Positions 32,782 to 41,808 of a stretch of 64,000 bases of DNA are shown piece by piece (position 1 is the first letter of the stretch; each line of letters starts with the position of its first letter). The translations under genes and the position numbers were made by a program. Origin of the DNA: Senimuribacter sp049852125 (GTDB taxonomy: Bacteria; Bacillota; Clostridia; Peptostreptococcales; Anaerovoracaceae); contig NZ_CP187532.1 in the NCBI RefSeq assembly GCF_049852125.1, positions 124,001 to 188,000 of the forward strand, given 5' to 3'. A model generated the notes under the pieces. The model saw only the letters and a list, made by a program, of their open reading frames with translations. It was not told the DNA's origin and did not search any database.

Positions 32782-34187
32782 TGGCATTGGCAAAAGATTA
32801 TGATTCCGTAATGGGAAGATCCAACGATATCATGAAAGAAGCGCTGGGTCTGGATTATAACGAATTTGAATCCGGTTCAGTTGCTTTTGATTATGAAGCT
32901 CTGATGAAGTCTACCGGATATACTTTAGAAGAGGTTGCAAAGATTCAGGCAAGAACAGCTGTAGGAAATACACCGCTGATCGAGCTGAGAAACCTGACTG
33001 CTTTGGCAAGAAAATATGCAAAGCCTGGTTATGGCGCAAGAATTTTTGCTAAGGATGAAGCGGCAAATGCTTCCGGCTCCTTTAAGGCAAGAAGAGCTGC
33101 ATGCGCAGTTGCTCATGCGAAGAAGTTAGGCTACAAAGGCGTTATCGCGGCGACTTCCGGAAACTATGGAGCAGCAGTTGCCTCTCAGGCGGCAATGCAG
33201 GGTCTGGAGTGCATTATCGTGCAGGAATGCTATGACTCGAAAGGCGTTGGACAGCCTGAAATCGTTGAAAAGGCAAGAAAGTGCGAAGCTTACGGCGCTG
33301 AAGTTATTCAGCTGACTGTAGGACCTGAATTGTTCTATACTTTCTTATCTGTATTAGAGGATACCGGATATTTTAATGCGTCCCTCTATTCCCCGTTCGG
33401 TATTGCCGGCGTTGAAACTTTAGGTTATGAAATTGCTATGCAGTGTCGTGAGATGGTTGGCAAAGATCCGGATATGGTAGTCTGCACCAACGCGGGCGGC
33501 GGCATGATGACCGGTACTGCAAGAGGACTTCTCAAAGCAGGCTGCGTAAATACTGAAATGGTTGCTGCATCTATCGACCTGACGGGACTTCACATGGCTT
33601 CTGATGAACAGTTCAATAAGAAGTCCTGCACTACTGGACATACTGGGTTTGGCGTACCTTACGCAACTGATCCGGATCACTCTGATGTTCCTCGTTCCGC
33701 TGCAAGACCGCTGCGTTACATGGATCGTTATGTAACCGTTAAACAGGGCGATGTTATGTATATTACAGAAGCGCTGGCTAACCTGGAAGGTATCGAAAGA
33801 GGTCCGGCAGGAAATACTGCTCTTGCTGCAGCATTCTCCCTGGCACAGGAACTGCCGGAAGATGCTGTATTGGTTATCAGTGAAACTGAATATACCGGTG
33901 CAGGCAAGCATATTCAGCCGCAGATGGCTTTTGCCAGAGAAAATGGTATCGATATCAGATTCGGCGATCCGAATAAGGAAGATAAGCCGGGTGAAAACCT
34001 GATTCTGCCGGCAAACCCTGGTCTGATCAAGCACGAAGAAGCTGATATTGATCATTTCAGACAGTCTTTAATTAAAAAAGCCTGCAAAAAGGCTGGCGTA
34101 ACCAATCCAAGTGATGCAGATATCGCATTCCTGGCTGAGGAAACAAAGACTGACGCTGAATTCGTTAAAAAGACTTTAGGACTTTAA
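32781..34187 (+). CDS. ortB: 2-amino-4-oxopentanoate thiolase, PLP-containing beta subunit
   Basis: The 468-residue fold-type II PLP protein is related to threonine synthase and cysteine synthase. It has NTPLIELRNLTALAR, the PLP lysine in NASGSFKARRAACAV near residue 103, TSGNYGAAVASQ, and a glycine-rich TNAGGGMMTGTA that binds the cofactor phosphate. With OrtA it cleaves 2-amino-4-oxopentanoate, the energy-conserving step of the pathway because it makes acetyl-CoA. The N-terminal 75 residues form an extra domain absent from simple PLP synthases. Confidence 0.93.
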   Translation: MALAKDYDSVMGRSNDIMKEALGLDYNEFESGSVAFDYEALMKSTGYTLEEVAKIQARTAVGNTPLIELRNLTALARKYAKPGYGARIFAKDEAANASGSFKARRAACAVAHAKKLGYKGVIAATSGNYGAAVASQAAMQGLECIIVQECYDSKGVGQPEIVEKARKCEAYGAEVIQLTVGPELFYTFLSVLEDTGYFNASLYSPFGIAGVETLGYEIAMQCREMVGKDPDMVVCTNAGGGMMTGTARGLLKAGCVNTEMVAASIDLTGLHMASDEQFNKKSCTTGHTGFGVPYATDPDHSDVPRSAARPLRYMDRYVTVKQGDVMYITEALANLEGIERGPAGNTALAAAFSLAQELPEDAVLVISETEYTGAGKHIQPQMAFARENGIDIRFGDPNKEDKPGENLILPANPGLIKHEEADIDHFRQSLIKKACKKAGVTNPSDADIAFLAEETKTDAEFVKKTLGL

Positions 34188-34211
34188 TTAGAATATTAAG
34201 GAGATAAAAGA

Positions 34212-34574
34212 ATGAAAAGAGCAGACGATTTCGAACAGAGAAGACAGCATATTGCAAATCTTTCTGACGAAGAACTTTACAACAGATTCTGGGAATTGAC
34301 CGCTCAGGTTGTTGATCCGCTTCTTGAACTGGGAAGAAAGAATACAACTCCTTCCGTAGAAAGAGCCGTTTTACTGAGAATGGGCGTTTCCTCCCTGGAC
34401 ACCCAGAAAATCGTAGAAGGTTGTATGGACAGAGGTCTCATGGGACACGGAACTGGACACGTGGTTTACAAAATTTCTAAAGAAAAGGGCATCTCTATCA
34501 GAGAGGCTAGTGAAAAGCTCGCCCAAGGTGAATACTGGGACGATGCAGTAGCATTATTCAAGGGAGGTAAATAA
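34212..34574 (+). CDS. oraS: D-ornithine 4,5-aminomutase, small subunit
   Basis: The 120-residue helical subunit partners OraE. It shows KRADDFEQRRQHIANLSDEE, FWELTAQVVDPLLELGRKNT and MGHGTGHVVYKISKEKGISI, as in known OraS. It supports the B12-binding subunit in shifting the terminal amino group of D-ornithine to C4. AAGGAG lies 6 bases before the ATG. oraE follows after 2 bases. Confidence 0.92.
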   Translation: MKRADDFEQRRQHIANLSDEELYNRFWELTAQVVDPLLELGRKNTTPSVERAVLLRMGVSSLDTQKIVEGCMDRGLMGHGTGHVVYKISKEKGISIREASEKLAQGEYWDDAVALFKGGK

Positions 34575-34576
34575 AG

Positions 34577-36793
34577 ATGGCAGACATGATTTTGAAACCA
34601 AATGAAAAATTAGATGTTAGAAACATCTTGAAAGACCTTGACAAGTATGAACCTAGAAGAAAGGGCTGGGTATGGAGAAAACCTGCGCCTGGTCTGAAGA
34701 TGGGACCATTCGAGTTTCATGATTGCAGTGAGCCTTTGAAGAACAGCGTAGGACTTCCTCCTGCAAAATACTTTGAAAATATCGACCCGCAGCCACTGCC
34801 TGTTATTACAACAGAAATCGCTTCTGGCCGTTTTGAGGACGACATCAGAAGAATGAGAATGGCTGCATGGCACGGCGCTGACCATATCATGGTTATCAGA
34901 CATATGGGACAGTCCCACATCGATGGCCTGATGGAAGGTACACCGCAGGGTATCGGCGGTATTCCTGTAACTCGTAAACAGGTTAGAGCACAGAGAAAAG
35001 CACTGGATATCATCGAAGATGAAGTTGGCCGTCCTATCAATTACCATTCCTACGTTTCCGGCGTAGCAGGTCCTGACGTAGCTGTTATGTTTGCAGAAGA
35101 AGGTATTAACGGCGCTCACCAGGATCCACAGTACAACGTACTGTATAGAGATATCAACTGCGTGCGTTCCTTCGTAGACGCTTGCGAATCTAAGAAAATC
35201 TTAGCTTGGGCTGGCATTCTGCAGATCGACGGCGCGCACAACGCTAACGCGACTGCAAGAGAAGCATGGAAGGTAATGCCGGAGTTGATTGTACAGCACG
35301 CTATTAACTCTCTATTCTCTGAAAAGGTCGGTATTAAGCCTGAAAATATCGCTTTATCCACAGTACCGCCAAGCGCAACTCCAGCGCCTTGTATGTATTT
35401 GGATTTGCCTTACGCCGTAGCGCTTCGTGATATCTGCGGCAGATACAAGATGAGAGCACAGCAGAATACGAAATATATCTGCTCATCTGTCAGAGAGGCT
35501 ACCGTTACACATGTTCTGAATATGTTTATCTCCAAACTGACCAGAGCAGACATTCAGTCCACTATCACACCGGACGAAGGCAGAAACGTACCTTGGCATA
35601 TCTATAACATGGAAGCTTGTGACAATGCAAAACAGGCGCTCATCGGTATGGATGGTCTGATGGAAATGGTTGAACTTAAGAAAGACGGTCCGTTAAGAGA
35701 GATGGTAAGAGAGCTGAAGGAAAGAGCTTGTCTGTTCATGGAAGAAATCATTGAAGTTGGCGGCTATTTCCAGGCAGTAAAAGAAGGCTTCTTCGTAGAC
35801 TCTGCTAAATATCCGGAAAGAAACGGTGATGGTATCGCCAGAAATCCGGAAGGCGGCGTAGGATATGGTTATATCTTTGAAAGAGAAGAAGACTACATGG
35901 CTCCGGTAACTGCTCACTACGGATACAATAATGTGGAACAGTACGGCGGAGATCCTGAGAATCCGTCTGCTTTAATCGGCGGATGTACTTTCGAAGACAG
36001 AAGCAAAATCGTATTCATCGATGAATTGGATGAAGATGATTGCGTAGATCGCAGATTAGAAAAAGTTTCTAAGTATCTGGACGGCAAAGCTATTAAGCCT
36101 GAAATGGAATGGTGCGGAGACGGTGTTGTTCTGATGACAATGATGATTCCGGCTAATACAAGAACGGCAGAAGCTACTGCTCTTGAAATTGGACGCAAGC
36201 TGGGTCTTGAAAATCCTGAAGTTACTTCTAAGGAAGTAATGCAGGAAGCAGAAGGAACTAGAATTGAAATGAAGGGTAAGATCACCTTCGACGTAGATCC
36301 TTCTACTTTGGAGATTCCACCTGAACCGCATCACCTGGATGATAAGACTCTGTATGATGAGTTTGAAAATCATCCGATGGTAGTTGTATGCGGTACTGTT
36401 GGTGAGGACGAACATTCTGTAGGTCTTCGTGAAATCATCAACATTAAGCATGGTGGTATTGAAAAATGGGGTATTAAGGTAAACTACCTGGGTACTTCCG
36501 TACCAGTAGAGAAATTGGTTGATGCTGCTGTTGAATTGAATGCAAATGCAATTCTGGCATCTACTATCATTTCTCACGACAATATTCACTATAAGAATAT
36601 GAAGAGAATCAACGATCTGGCTGTTGAAAAGGGTATCAGAGATAAGGTAATTATCGCTGCAGGCGGTACACAGGTAATTCCTGATGACGCTGTAAAGACT
36701 GGAATCGACGCTGGATTCGGCAGAGATTCCCATGGTATCGACGTTGCTACCTTCTTGGCTGAAGAAGCAAAGAGACGCAGAGGCGAACTGTAG
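34577..36793 (+). CDS. oraE: D-ornithine 4,5-aminomutase, large adenosylcobalamin/PLP subunit
   Basis: The 738-residue radical enzyme uses adenosylcobalamin and PLP to turn D-ornithine into 2,4-diaminopentanoate. The N-terminal two-thirds is the barrel domain (DHIMVIRHMGQSHIDGLMEG). A B12-binding Rossmann domain begins near residue 590, with the cobalt-ligating DEHSVG (DxHxxG) near 612 and VNYLGTSVP and IIAAGG after it. Length is normal. AAGGGAGG precedes the ATG. The enzyme is inactivated by its radical chemistry, and the MutL-like ATPase gene downstream fits a reactivation role. Confidence 0.95.
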   Translation: MADMILKPNEKLDVRNILKDLDKYEPRRKGWVWRKPAPGLKMGPFEFHDCSEPLKNSVGLPPAKYFENIDPQPLPVITTEIASGRFEDDIRRMRMAAWHGADHIMVIRHMGQSHIDGLMEGTPQGIGGIPVTRKQVRAQRKALDIIEDEVGRPINYHSYVSGVAGPDVAVMFAEEGINGAHQDPQYNVLYRDINCVRSFVDACESKKILAWAGILQIDGAHNANATAREAWKVMPELIVQHAINSLFSEKVGIKPENIALSTVPPSATPAPCMYLDLPYAVALRDICGRYKMRAQQNTKYICSSVREATVTHVLNMFISKLTRADIQSTITPDEGRNVPWHIYNMEACDNAKQALIGMDGLMEMVELKKDGPLREMVRELKERACLFMEEIIEVGGYFQAVKEGFFVDSAKYPERNGDGIARNPEGGVGYGYIFEREEDYMAPVTAHYGYNNVEQYGGDPENPSALIGGCTFEDRSKIVFIDELDEDDCVDRRLEKVSKYLDGKAIKPEMEWCGDGVVLMTMMIPANTRTAEATALEIGRKLGLENPEVTSKEVMQEAEGTRIEMKGKITFDVDPSTLEIPPEPHHLDDKTLYDEFENHPMVVVCGTVGEDEHSVGLREIINIKHGGIEKWGIKVNYLGTSVPVEKLVDAAVELNANAILASTIISHDNIHYKNMKRINDLAVEKGIRDKVIIAAGGTQVIPDDAVKTGIDAGFGRDSHGIDVATFLAEEAKRRRGEL

Positions 36794-36794
36794 A

Positions 36795-36837
36795 AGTAAA
36801 CCTAGAGGGGCGGGCGGATGCCCGCCCCTTGTTTACT
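36795..36837 (+). terminator. Long stem after oraE
   Basis: AGTAAAC (36795-36801) and AGGGGCGGGC (36806-36815) pair with GCCCGCCCCT (36820-36829) and GTTTACT (36831-36837). The T run is weak, so partial termination or 3'-end protection is possible. Confidence 0.65.
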
Positions 36838-37086
36838 AAATGGGTTCTTTTGGCAGCGCGTACCGATACAAGGAAATGGTCTGTTCTCCGGCTTGCAGGG
36901 GAAGGTTCTTCTTTCCAGGGCACAGGAAATGCGTCACCCCCGGTTGTGGGAAAATATTAAAAAATGTAAAAAAATGGTTGTATACCAAAAAACCTTGTAG
37001 AATGGAGATAGAGATGCTTTGCTATTGCTATTATTCATGATTTAGATCAAGGATTGAGAGAAAGCTTTTGGCGTAAATCCGAAATA
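36838..37086. other. Gene-free stretch with no recognised content
   Basis: No ORF with a ribosome site and no clear hairpin. Two overlapping short ORFs in different frames look incidental. The stretch lies between the oraE stem and the palindromic repeats, within the region that interrupts the ornithine cluster. Confidence 0.4.
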
Positions 37087-37193
37087 CTGACAAAGCAGAC
37101 AAAATAAATAATTTTTGTCAGTTTTGTCAGCCTTTCCACTCCAAACCCTGACTAAAATGACAAAATAAAAGAAAAATGTCAGTTTTGTCAGGG
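37087..37193. repeat. Two palindromic repeats, TGTCAG/CTGACA word
   Basis: Two related 44-48 base inverted repeats start at 37087 and 37148 (period 61). Each starts CTGAC, has a TGACAAAATAAA or GACAAAATAAA segment, an AT-rich centre, and ends TGTCAGTTTTGTCAG. They precede the decayed gene at 37211 by 18 bases. Confidence 0.75.
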
Positions 37194-37210
37194 AGGGGGC
37201 TAAAAAACTG

Positions 37211-37783
37211 TGATTACGGGACTGAAATTAAAAGAAATACTGACAGAAATACAAAAAAAGCAGCAATTTGTTAGCAAAGAACTAAAAGCTTGTCCGCCAG
37301 GCACATTGCTGCAGACCAAAGAACGCGGCAGGATTGTATATTATCATGATATTTGGATAGAGGCAGAGGTTCAGTATAAATAAACATCCGGAAATGATAG
37401 CACAGAAGAAACAGAGGCAGAACGCTGGCAAAATGCGCCCTACGAGCAAAGTGACTATATGCCGGAGAAGAAAATTCATTTGACGTCTAAAGGACTTGCG
37501 GTCCGGTCAAAATCGGAATTGCTTCTTGCGGAAAAGTTTTATGAGTTCAAAGTGCCGTGTCGCTATGAGCAAGTGTTGAAGATTAGGCGGTAAAATCTTT
37601 TACTGGGAACACTGTGGGCTGACTGGAAATCCGACTTATATGAAGAAACATAAATGGAAGATGGACGTATATGAATCAGCCGGTATCGTTCCCTGGAAAA
37701 ACCTGATTGTCTCTTATGATAACGAGCAGGGAACTGTAGATCTTCCGGTGATTGAAAGCGGAATTAGAAACAAATTGCTGTAG
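37211..37783 (+). pseudogene. Decayed paralogue of the RSKSE/YPDFT nuclease-like family
   Basis: Three frames carry remnants of one protein similar to the intact gene at 62940. The first (37211-37383) starts GLKLKEILTEIQKKQQFVSK and stops. The second reads WQNAPYEQSDYMPEKK, then LAVRSKSELLLAEKFYEF and PCRYEQVLKIRR, then stops at about 37593. The third resumes IFYWEHCGLTGNPTYMKKHK and ends NEQGTVDLPVIESG with stop at 37783. The part that would hold the YPDFT motif is missing between the second and third, so the putative catalytic Asp is lost. It lies inside the ornithine cluster, evidence of an insertion that then decayed. Confidence 0.8.
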
Positions 37784-37805
37784 CAGAATGGAAAGGAGCA
37801 AAAAG

Positions 37806-38297
37806 ATGTTAACTTATCGATTATGCCAGCCGGCCGATTGTCAAATCTGGATCAAATTGAATAGAGACTTTATGGTTTACGAAATTGCAGACGATGACCT
37901 TTGGGGAGGAACAGATCAAGTTAGTGATGAGGTCTTTGCCAATACATTTGCAGAAGCGCTGGAGACGCCGGAACTGATTCATCTTCTGCTCTTTGAGGAG
38001 GATGGCGTACCAGTAGGTTTTGCCAATTTGATGACCATTTTCAGCGTGTGGACTTATGGGATTGCCATGTATCTGGATGATCTGTTTATCAGCGAGGAAC
38101 ACCGGGGCAAAGGCTATGGGAAACAAGCGCTCATATACATAGAAGAATTCGCGCGAAAACTGGGATGCAGACGGATGCAGTTTCATTCCGACGCGAGCAA
38201 CCCGAATGCGAAAGAATTTTATCAGGCGGTAGGTTATCAGCCGGCAGAAATGTATTTTTATGTGAAGTATTTTGAGAAAATAGAAGGGGATAGATAA
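37806..38297 (+). CDS. GNAT-family N-acetyltransferase
   Basis: The 163-residue protein has the acetyl-CoA loop ISEEHRGKGYGKQAL (R/QxxGxG/A) near residue 100 and SDASNPNAKEFYQAVGYQPA at the C-terminus, as in ordinary GNATs. I start at ATG 37806 behind GGAAAGGAG, not the in-frame ATG at 37752. It lies between the decayed gene and the MutL-like gene, 12 bases before the latter. Such a gene is not usual in ornithine clusters. Substrate unknown; acetylation of ornithine or a pathway amine is only a guess. Confidence 0.85.
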   Translation: MLTYRLCQPADCQIWIKLNRDFMVYEIADDDLWGGTDQVSDEVFANTFAEALETPELIHLLLFEEDGVPVGFANLMTIFSVWTYGIAMYLDDLFISEEHRGKGYGKQALIYIEEFARKLGCRRMQFHSDASNPNAKEFYQAVGYQPAEMYFYVKYFEKIEGDR

Positions 38298-38309
38298 AGG
38301 AGGATATCA

Positions 38310-40049
38310 ATGAAAGTAGATGTATTAGTAGCGGAGATCGGATCGACAACGACAGTTGTAAATGCGTTTAAGGATTTGGATACAGAAAACCCTGTATTTT
38401 GGGCGCAGGGTCAGGCGCCGACTTCCGTCATGGACGGGGATGTGCGCATTGGACTACAAGGCGCTATCGATGACCTTTGTAGAAAAATGGAAATAGACAG
38501 TCTGGAGTATGATGAAATGCTGGCGACTTCTTCCGCTGCCGGCGGACTGAAAATGACCGTACATGGGCTGGTTTACGATATGACAGCCAAGGCTGCCAAG
38601 GAAGCTGCTTTGGGAGCTGGCGGTATTATCCATTATGTTACCGCGGGTAAGCTAAGAAGAACGGATCTTGCTAAAATTAAGGAAGTCAATCCGAATTTGA
38701 TTCTGATTGCAGGCGGCGTAGATTACGGTGAAAGGGAAACCGCCATCGACAATGCGGAAAAAATCCGTGCGATGGGCTTAAATACACCGATTATTTATGC
38801 CGGCAACATCGAAAATCAGGAGGAAATGAAACTGATTTTTGACGAGGAGAGCGGACAGAAGCTCTATAACGTAGAAAACGTGTATCCAAAAATCGATGAT
38901 CTTAATGTAGAACCTTGCAGAAAGGTGATTCAGGATGCTTTTGAGGAACATATTACTAACGCGCCGGGCATGGAGCATGTGCGTGATATGGTCAGTGGTC
39001 CGATTATTCCAACCCCGGGGGCGGTCATGGAATGTACCAAACTATTGTACGACTGCTTGGGCGATTTGATTGTATTGGATGTAGGAGGCGCTACCACAGA
39101 CCTTCATTCTGTTGCCACGGAATCCGATAAGATTGCTCGCATCATGGTTGCGCCGGAACCGAAAGCAAAGCGTACCGTAGAGGGCGACCTGGGTGTTTAT
39201 GTAAACCGAATGAAAGTCATCGAGTCCATTGGAGAAGAAAAGCTGCGCAAGGAATGTGAAAAAATGGAAATTGACTTGGATAAAACACTGGAAACCTATG
39301 TAGCAATTCCAAAGACAGAAGCGGAATTCAAACTGGTTGAACGGCTAACCAAAGAAGCCGTGCTAAAAGCCGTAGAACGTCATGCCGGTATCATCAGGTA
39401 CATCTATGGTCCATCCGGCAGAAGCACCGTAGCAGAGGGTAAGGATTTGACGCCGGTAAAATACATTGTCGGCACGGGAGGCGCTTTGACAAGACTGCCT
39501 CACCGCGTGGAGATTATGCAGGAAATCGCAAAGCATAATGAAACCGGCATGATGCTGTTTCCAACCGAGCACGCACGGATTCTAGTGGATAACGATTATA
39601 TTATGGCTTCTTTGGGAGTTTTGTCTAAGAAACATAGAGCGGCAGCGATTCGTCTGTTAGAAAAGAGCTTGGACTTCAAATTCCCTGAGAAAAAGGAGCA
39701 GGATTTTACCGCAGTCAGCAAAGCTATGGCGGATGTGAACCGTGAAGCAGAGGAAGCAAAGCAGCGGGATGAGGAATATCGGAAACACATTGAGGAATGT
39801 GAGGCTATGGGTTACGATATGACTGCCTTCAAAGAAGAAGAAAAGATCGGCGGCGCCAGCGAAGAAGAACTGAAAGCGGCGCGTGACGCCGCCCTTGCGC
39901 AGTCTGATGAAAAGTCGGCAATGCGAGGCGGACAGGGCGTCAAGGGTAAATGGGCTGCCAAGACCGAAAGCGGCGGACAGTACATGGGGGACTGCACCCA
40001 TGACTGTAAACACTGCACCAGAAGAAACTGCCCGAACCGGGTAGAATAA
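38310..40049 (+). CDS. MutL/GlmL-like ATPase, probable ornithine aminomutase reactivase
   Basis: The 579-residue protein is of the ASKHA type related to glutamate mutase L. The first phosphate loop is LVAEIGSTTTVVNAF near residue 4, and VLDVGGATTDLHSVAT near 250 is the second. VGTGGALTRLP near 390 binds adenosine. A C-terminal tail ends in a Cys-rich HDCKHCTRRNC, suggesting a metal or Fe-S site. In Clostridium the ornithine cluster contains a similar gene, thought to release damaged B12 from the aminomutase. GGAGG lies 8 bases before the ATG. orr follows after 43 bases. Confidence 0.85.
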   Translation: MKVDVLVAEIGSTTTVVNAFKDLDTENPVFWAQGQAPTSVMDGDVRIGLQGAIDDLCRKMEIDSLEYDEMLATSSAAGGLKMTVHGLVYDMTAKAAKEAALGAGGIIHYVTAGKLRRTDLAKIKEVNPNLILIAGGVDYGERETAIDNAEKIRAMGLNTPIIYAGNIENQEEMKLIFDEESGQKLYNVENVYPKIDDLNVEPCRKVIQDAFEEHITNAPGMEHVRDMVSGPIIPTPGAVMECTKLLYDCLGDLIVLDVGGATTDLHSVATESDKIARIMVAPEPKAKRTVEGDLGVYVNRMKVIESIGEEKLRKECEKMEIDLDKTLETYVAIPKTEAEFKLVERLTKEAVLKAVERHAGIIRYIYGPSGRSTVAEGKDLTPVKYIVGTGGALTRLPHRVEIMQEIAKHNETGMMLFPTEHARILVDNDYIMASLGVLSKKHRAAAIRLLEKSLDFKFPEKKEQDFTAVSKAMADVNREAEEAKQRDEEYRKHIEECEAMGYDMTAFKEEEKIGGASEEELKAARDAALAQSDEKSAMRGGQGVKGKWAAKTESGGQYMGDCTHDCKHCTRRNCPNRVE

Positions 40050-40092
40050 TATAATATAACGCTTAGGTATCGAACGGGAAAGGAGAACCGAA

Positions 40093-41181
40093 ATGTACCC
40101 AAAATTACAAATTAACCTGAAGAAATTAGAAGACAACTTAAACGCCTGCGCAGTGATCACCAAAGACCGCGGCGGCTGTTCCCTGATGATTGTAACCAAG
40201 GGACTTTGCGCTGACAAGGAGATGGTAAAATTGGTAGTAGAAAATCCTAATGTAGACTTTGTTGCAGATTCTCGCATTAAGAACATCGCAACGTTTGCAG
40301 ATCTGGCGCGCGAAAACGGCAAGAAAACGGTTTTGCTGCGGATTCCGATGCATTGCGAAGTGGCAGAGGTTGTAAAGTATGTGGATTTGTCTTTTAACTC
40401 CGAACTTTCTACGATCAGACTGCTCAATGAAGAGGCTGCAAAAGCCGGTAAAGTCCATGACATTTTACTGATGATCGATTTGGGTGATTTGAGAGAAGGG
40501 ATTTTCTTCCAGAATGAAGATTTGATTTACGAAGCCGTAGAGGAAATTTTGAAGATGGATCATATCAATTTGTACGGAATTGGCGTGAACCTGACCTGTT
40601 ACGGCGCAGTGATTCCGAAGAACGATACCTTAACCCAGCTGGTTGAGATTGCAGAAAAGCTGGAAGCGAAATATGATATCAATTTGGAAATGGTTTCCGG
40701 TGGAAACTCCAGTTCCATTTATTTGATCGACGAAGGGGAATTGCCGGAAGGTATCAACAACCTGCGTCTGGGCGAATCTTTCCTGCTTGGTAATGACACT
40801 GCATATGGTGCGAAACTGCCGGGGACAGTCAGCGATGCCTTGATTTTGCAGACGCAGATCATCGAGTTGAAAGAAAAACCATCTTTACCGATTGGAGAAG
40901 TGGGGGTAGACGCTTTCGGTGAAAAGCCTTATTATGAAGACAGAGGCATTATGAAACGCGCCATCATTGGCATCGGCAAACAGGATACGGACCTAGGCAG
41001 CATGACGCCGCTGGATTCTCAGATCGAAATCATGGGCGGCAGCTCCGACCACATCATTTTGGACGTAACTCATACAGACAGAGAATACAAAGTCGGCGAT
41101 ATTGTAGAATTCGAACTGGGCTACAGCGGCATGTTAAAGACATCTACTAGTCCATATGTAGAAAAGGAATATATACGGTAA
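40093..41181 (+). CDS. orr: Ornithine racemase
   Basis: PLP enzyme that converts L-ornithine to D-ornithine, the aminomutase substrate. The 362-residue protein has the alanine-racemase-like N-terminal barrel with the PLP lysine in MIVTKGLCADKEMV near residue 36, VNLTCYGAV and MVSGGNSSSIYLIDEGELP, and a shortened C-terminal beta domain (VDAFGEKPYYEDRGIMKRAI). These features separate it from Alr at 10.3 kb. AAAGGAG lies 7 bases before the ATG. As the last gene of the cluster it completes the L-ornithine to acetyl-CoA route. Confidence 0.92.
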   Translation: MYPKLQINLKKLEDNLNACAVITKDRGGCSLMIVTKGLCADKEMVKLVVENPNVDFVADSRIKNIATFADLARENGKKTVLLRIPMHCEVAEVVKYVDLSFNSELSTIRLLNEEAAKAGKVHDILLMIDLGDLREGIFFQNEDLIYEAVEEILKMDHINLYGIGVNLTCYGAVIPKNDTLTQLVEIAEKLEAKYDINLEMVSGGNSSSIYLIDEGELPEGINNLRLGESFLLGNDTAYGAKLPGTVSDALILQTQIIELKEKPSLPIGEVGVDAFGEKPYYEDRGIMKRAIIGIGKQDTDLGSMTPLDSQIEIMGGSSDHIILDVTHTDREYKVGDIVEFELGYSGMLKTSTSPYVEKEYIR

Positions 41182-41186
41182 TTGAT

Positions 41187-41219
41187 AAGGACAGGAAGGA
41201 GACATTCCTGTCCTTTTTT
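41187..41219 (+). terminator. Terminator of the ornithine cluster
   Basis: AAGGACAGGAA pairs with TTCCTGTCCTT around an 8-base loop, then TTTT. Confidence 0.92.
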
Positions 41220-41372
41220 CGAAAATTCTTGATTTTTTCTCAGCATGAGTTTATACTAAAAATATAAATAAAATAGTTTCAAAATATATAATTATTAAAG
41301 ATTTACAATATGAATGTCGGCAAACAGCTTGAAACACTGATTTTCAAGAGACGAAAGATAGAAATGATGCCT

Positions 41373-41494
41373 ATGAAAAAGTTTATTAGTATGGCGCTGA
41401 TAGTAGCTATGGTTTTGGGAGTGGGAACAATGATTCATATAGTGCGCAGGTTGAAATGGCTTATGAGATGTTCAAAAAAATCGGACAGAAATAA
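41373..41494 (+). pseudogene. Possible small secreted peptide, frameshifted
   Basis: ATG 41373 starts MKKFISMALIVAMVLGVGTM, a signal-peptide-like segment, and continues in frame with an unremarkable basic tail. The neighbouring frame continues from about 41432 as DSYSAQVEMAYEMFKKIGQK and stops at 41494, a plausible mature peptide with the SxA cleavage context. A one-base shift would join them. No strong ribosome site is evident, so this may be a dead gene or an artefact. Confidence 0.35.
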
Positions 41495-41514
41495 ATGAAC
41501 CGGAGGGACATATT

Positions 41515-41700
41515 ATGAGAAACAAAAGAGTCAAACAGGGATTACATATTTTTAATATTCTTGCGACAGCATTTTGCACAATTATAAATTTTTACCTTTT
41601 CACCGTTACTTTTGACGCCTTATATGTGGTTGCAGTAGTTGTTTTCGTTTTAGCCTGTAAAAAAAGCATTAAGGGATTGCGGGAAGCTGGCAAGGAATAA
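41515..41700 (+). CDS. Small membrane protein, 61 residues
   Basis: It has a short basic start (MRNKRVKQG), two hydrophobic segments (about 10-30 and 32-48) and a basic tail (CKKSIKGLREAGKE). CCGGAGGG lies 8 bases before ATG 41515. No family recognised. A terminator follows directly, so it looks like a real single gene. Confidence 0.6.
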   Translation: MRNKRVKQGLHIFNILATAFCTIINFYLFTVTFDALYVVAVVVFVLACKKSIKGLREAGKE

Positions 41701-41714
41701 TGTACAATCTGCGT

Positions 41715-41750
41715 AAAAAAGCATGGGCATTTGTTTCACCCATGCTTTTT
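41715..41750. terminator. Terminator after the small membrane gene
   Basis: AAAAAAGCATGGG pairs with CCCATGCTTTTT around an 11-base loop; usable in both directions. Confidence 0.9.
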
Positions 41751-41808
41751 GTGTATAGTTTGAGGCCATCAACAAAGCGATAGCATTTTATTATTCTAAG
41801 GTCGAAAT

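Noticed and set aside
37087..37193. Two direct repeats that could suggest a CRISPR array
   Set aside because: Only two copies, strongly palindromic through their whole length, spaced by 17 bases with no cas genes.
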